Of a stretch of DNA of 7,799 nucleotides, positions 7,261 to 7,799 are shown piece by piece (within the stretch, counting starts at the first letter, position 1; the number at the start of each line of letters is the position of its first letter). Source of the stretch: Verrucomicrobiia bacterium (GTDB taxonomy: Bacteria > Verrucomicrobiota > Verrucomicrobiae > Limisphaerales > UBA11358); contig JASHZU010000404.1 in NCBI GenBank assembly GCA_030042375.1, forward strand, positions 1-7,799, in the 5' to 3' direction. Below the pieces are notes generated by a model. The model ran no database searches. It was given only the letters and a program-made list of their open reading frames with translations, and had not been told where the DNA came from. The translations under genes and the position numbers were made by a program.

Positions 7261-7327
7261 ATAAAGCGCACGAGTGATAGATTGTCACGATTGGTTAAGC
7301 TCCCCCTGTCGTCCATTTAGAGGACAC

Positions 7328-7799
7328 CTACATCTCGCGACGGCCTTCCAGCGCGCGGCTGAGCGTGAGTTCATCCGCAAATTCAAGGCCGCTGCCGGCA
7401 GGAAGACCGTAGGCGATGCGCGAGATTTTCAAGTTCGGACGCGCGAGGCGCTTCGCCAGGTAATTGCTCGTGGCGTCGCCTTCCACATCCGTGCCGAGGG
7501 CGATAACGATTTCACGGATGGGTTCGGTTTGCAGGCGTTGTTCCAGCCCGGCGATGCGCAAATCTTCCGGTTCGACGCCGTCGAGCGGGGAAATTTTTCC
7601 GCCAAGGACATGAAATTTTCCGCGGAACGAGCCGGCTTTCTCAATGCTCAAAATATCCACGGCGCGTTCGACGACGCAAACTAGTGAAACATCGCGGCGC
7701 GTGTCGGTGCAAAAGGAGCAGGGGGATTGTTCCGTGAGCGAGCCGCAGATTTCGCAGAATTTAATTTTTTCGCGCGCGCTGAGAATGGTTTCGGCCAGG
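7328..7799 (-). CDS. recR: Recombination mediator protein RecR (5' partial, runs off right edge)
   Basis: The C-terminal 156 residues of RecR, which acts with RecF/RecO to load RecA on single-stranded gaps during DNA repair. Reading from the window edge leftward, the frame gives a four-cysteine zinc finger FCEICGSL...SPCSFCTD (two C-x2-C pairs, about 7709-7759). The Toprim domain then starts with VSLVCVVERAVDILSIEK, continues with FHVLGGKISPLDGVEPEDL and the TDVEGDAT motif, and ends with the Walker-B-like RIAYGLPAGSGLEFADE and the terminal ALEGRREM. Family members are about 200 residues, so roughly 40-45 N-terminal residues (the helix-hairpin-helix part) lie outside the window. The GTG at 7660 is an internal valine, not the start, because the zinc finger lies upstream of it in the same frame. 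The stop TAG is at 7328-7330. The gene is convergent with the GH35 gene; in many bacteria recR follows dnaX and a YbaB/EbfC gene, which could lie to the right. Confidence 0.95.
   Translation of the reverse strand, partial: LAETILSAREKIKFCEICGSLTEQSPCSFCTDTRRDVSLVCVVERAVDILSIEKAGSFRGKFHVLGGKISPLDGVEPEDLRIAGLEQRLQTEPIREIVIALGTDVEGDATSNYLAKRLARPNLKISRIAYGLPAGSGLEFADELTLSRALEGRREM

Noticed and set aside
7272..7289. Small inverted repeat GTGA...TCAC near the recR 3' end
   Set aside because: Only a 4-bp stem with no T-run; expected by chance.
7274..7684. 136-codon plus-strand open frame opposite recR
   Set aside because: The minus strand encodes unmistakable RecR; the plus-strand frame is its shadow.
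7742..7760. Another GCAGA pair (GCCGCAGATTTCGCAGA) resembling the intergenic repeats
   Set aside because: It falls on the codons of the RecR zinc-finger C-x2-C, which explain the sequence without a repeat.

Overview
The window looks like ordinary chromosomal DNA from a moderately GC-rich Gram-negative-type (diderm) bacterium. The outer-membrane efflux channel, the lipoprotein and the Sec-exported glycoside hydrolase all imply an outer membrane. The style of the GH35 enzyme, the near-absence of Shine-Dalgarno sequences, and short intergenic repeats of the CCGCAGATTACG kind together suggest a Verrucomicrobiota-like or related PVC/soil lineage. This is an inference from pattern memory, not a database result.

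Positions 1-4746 (+ strand) hold a tightly packed four-gene tripartite efflux operon. In order it encodes a TolC/OEP-family outer-membrane channel (5' end cut by the window edge), a small YtcA-type lipoprotein, an MdtN-like periplasmic adaptor (HlyD/membrane-fusion family), and an MdtO-like FUSC-family inner-membrane protein. The junctions are a 1-nt overlap, a 6-nt gap and a 1-nt gap, so the four are very probably co-transcribed and translationally coupled. The gene set matches the E. coli ytcA-mdtN-mdtO-mdtP group, but here the outer-membrane channel comes first rather than last. The proteins would form an inner-membrane/periplasm/outer-membrane conduit expelling small toxic or aromatic compounds; the substrate cannot be read from the sequence.

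Positions 4747-4902 are a non-coding gap with a GCAGA-type repeat cluster and a weak candidate terminator for the efflux operon. Positions 4903-7194 (+) encode a secreted GH35 beta-galactosidase-type enzyme of 763 residues, with signal peptide, both catalytic glutamates and a C-terminal galactose-binding-like domain. It is probably its own transcription unit. Positions 7195-7327 are a second non-coding gap carrying another copy of the GCAGATTACG-type repeat inside a possible hairpin.

Positions 7328-7799 (- strand) are the C-terminal three quarters of recR (recombination mediator), convergent with the GH35 gene and running off the right edge. In its reading frame it continues past the apparent internal GTG start and contains the zinc finger.

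I found no mobile element, CRISPR array, tRNA/rRNA or clearly novel system. The observations most worth a second look are the efflux gene order with a retained YtcA lipoprotein, and the pair of related repeats on either side of the GH35 gene.
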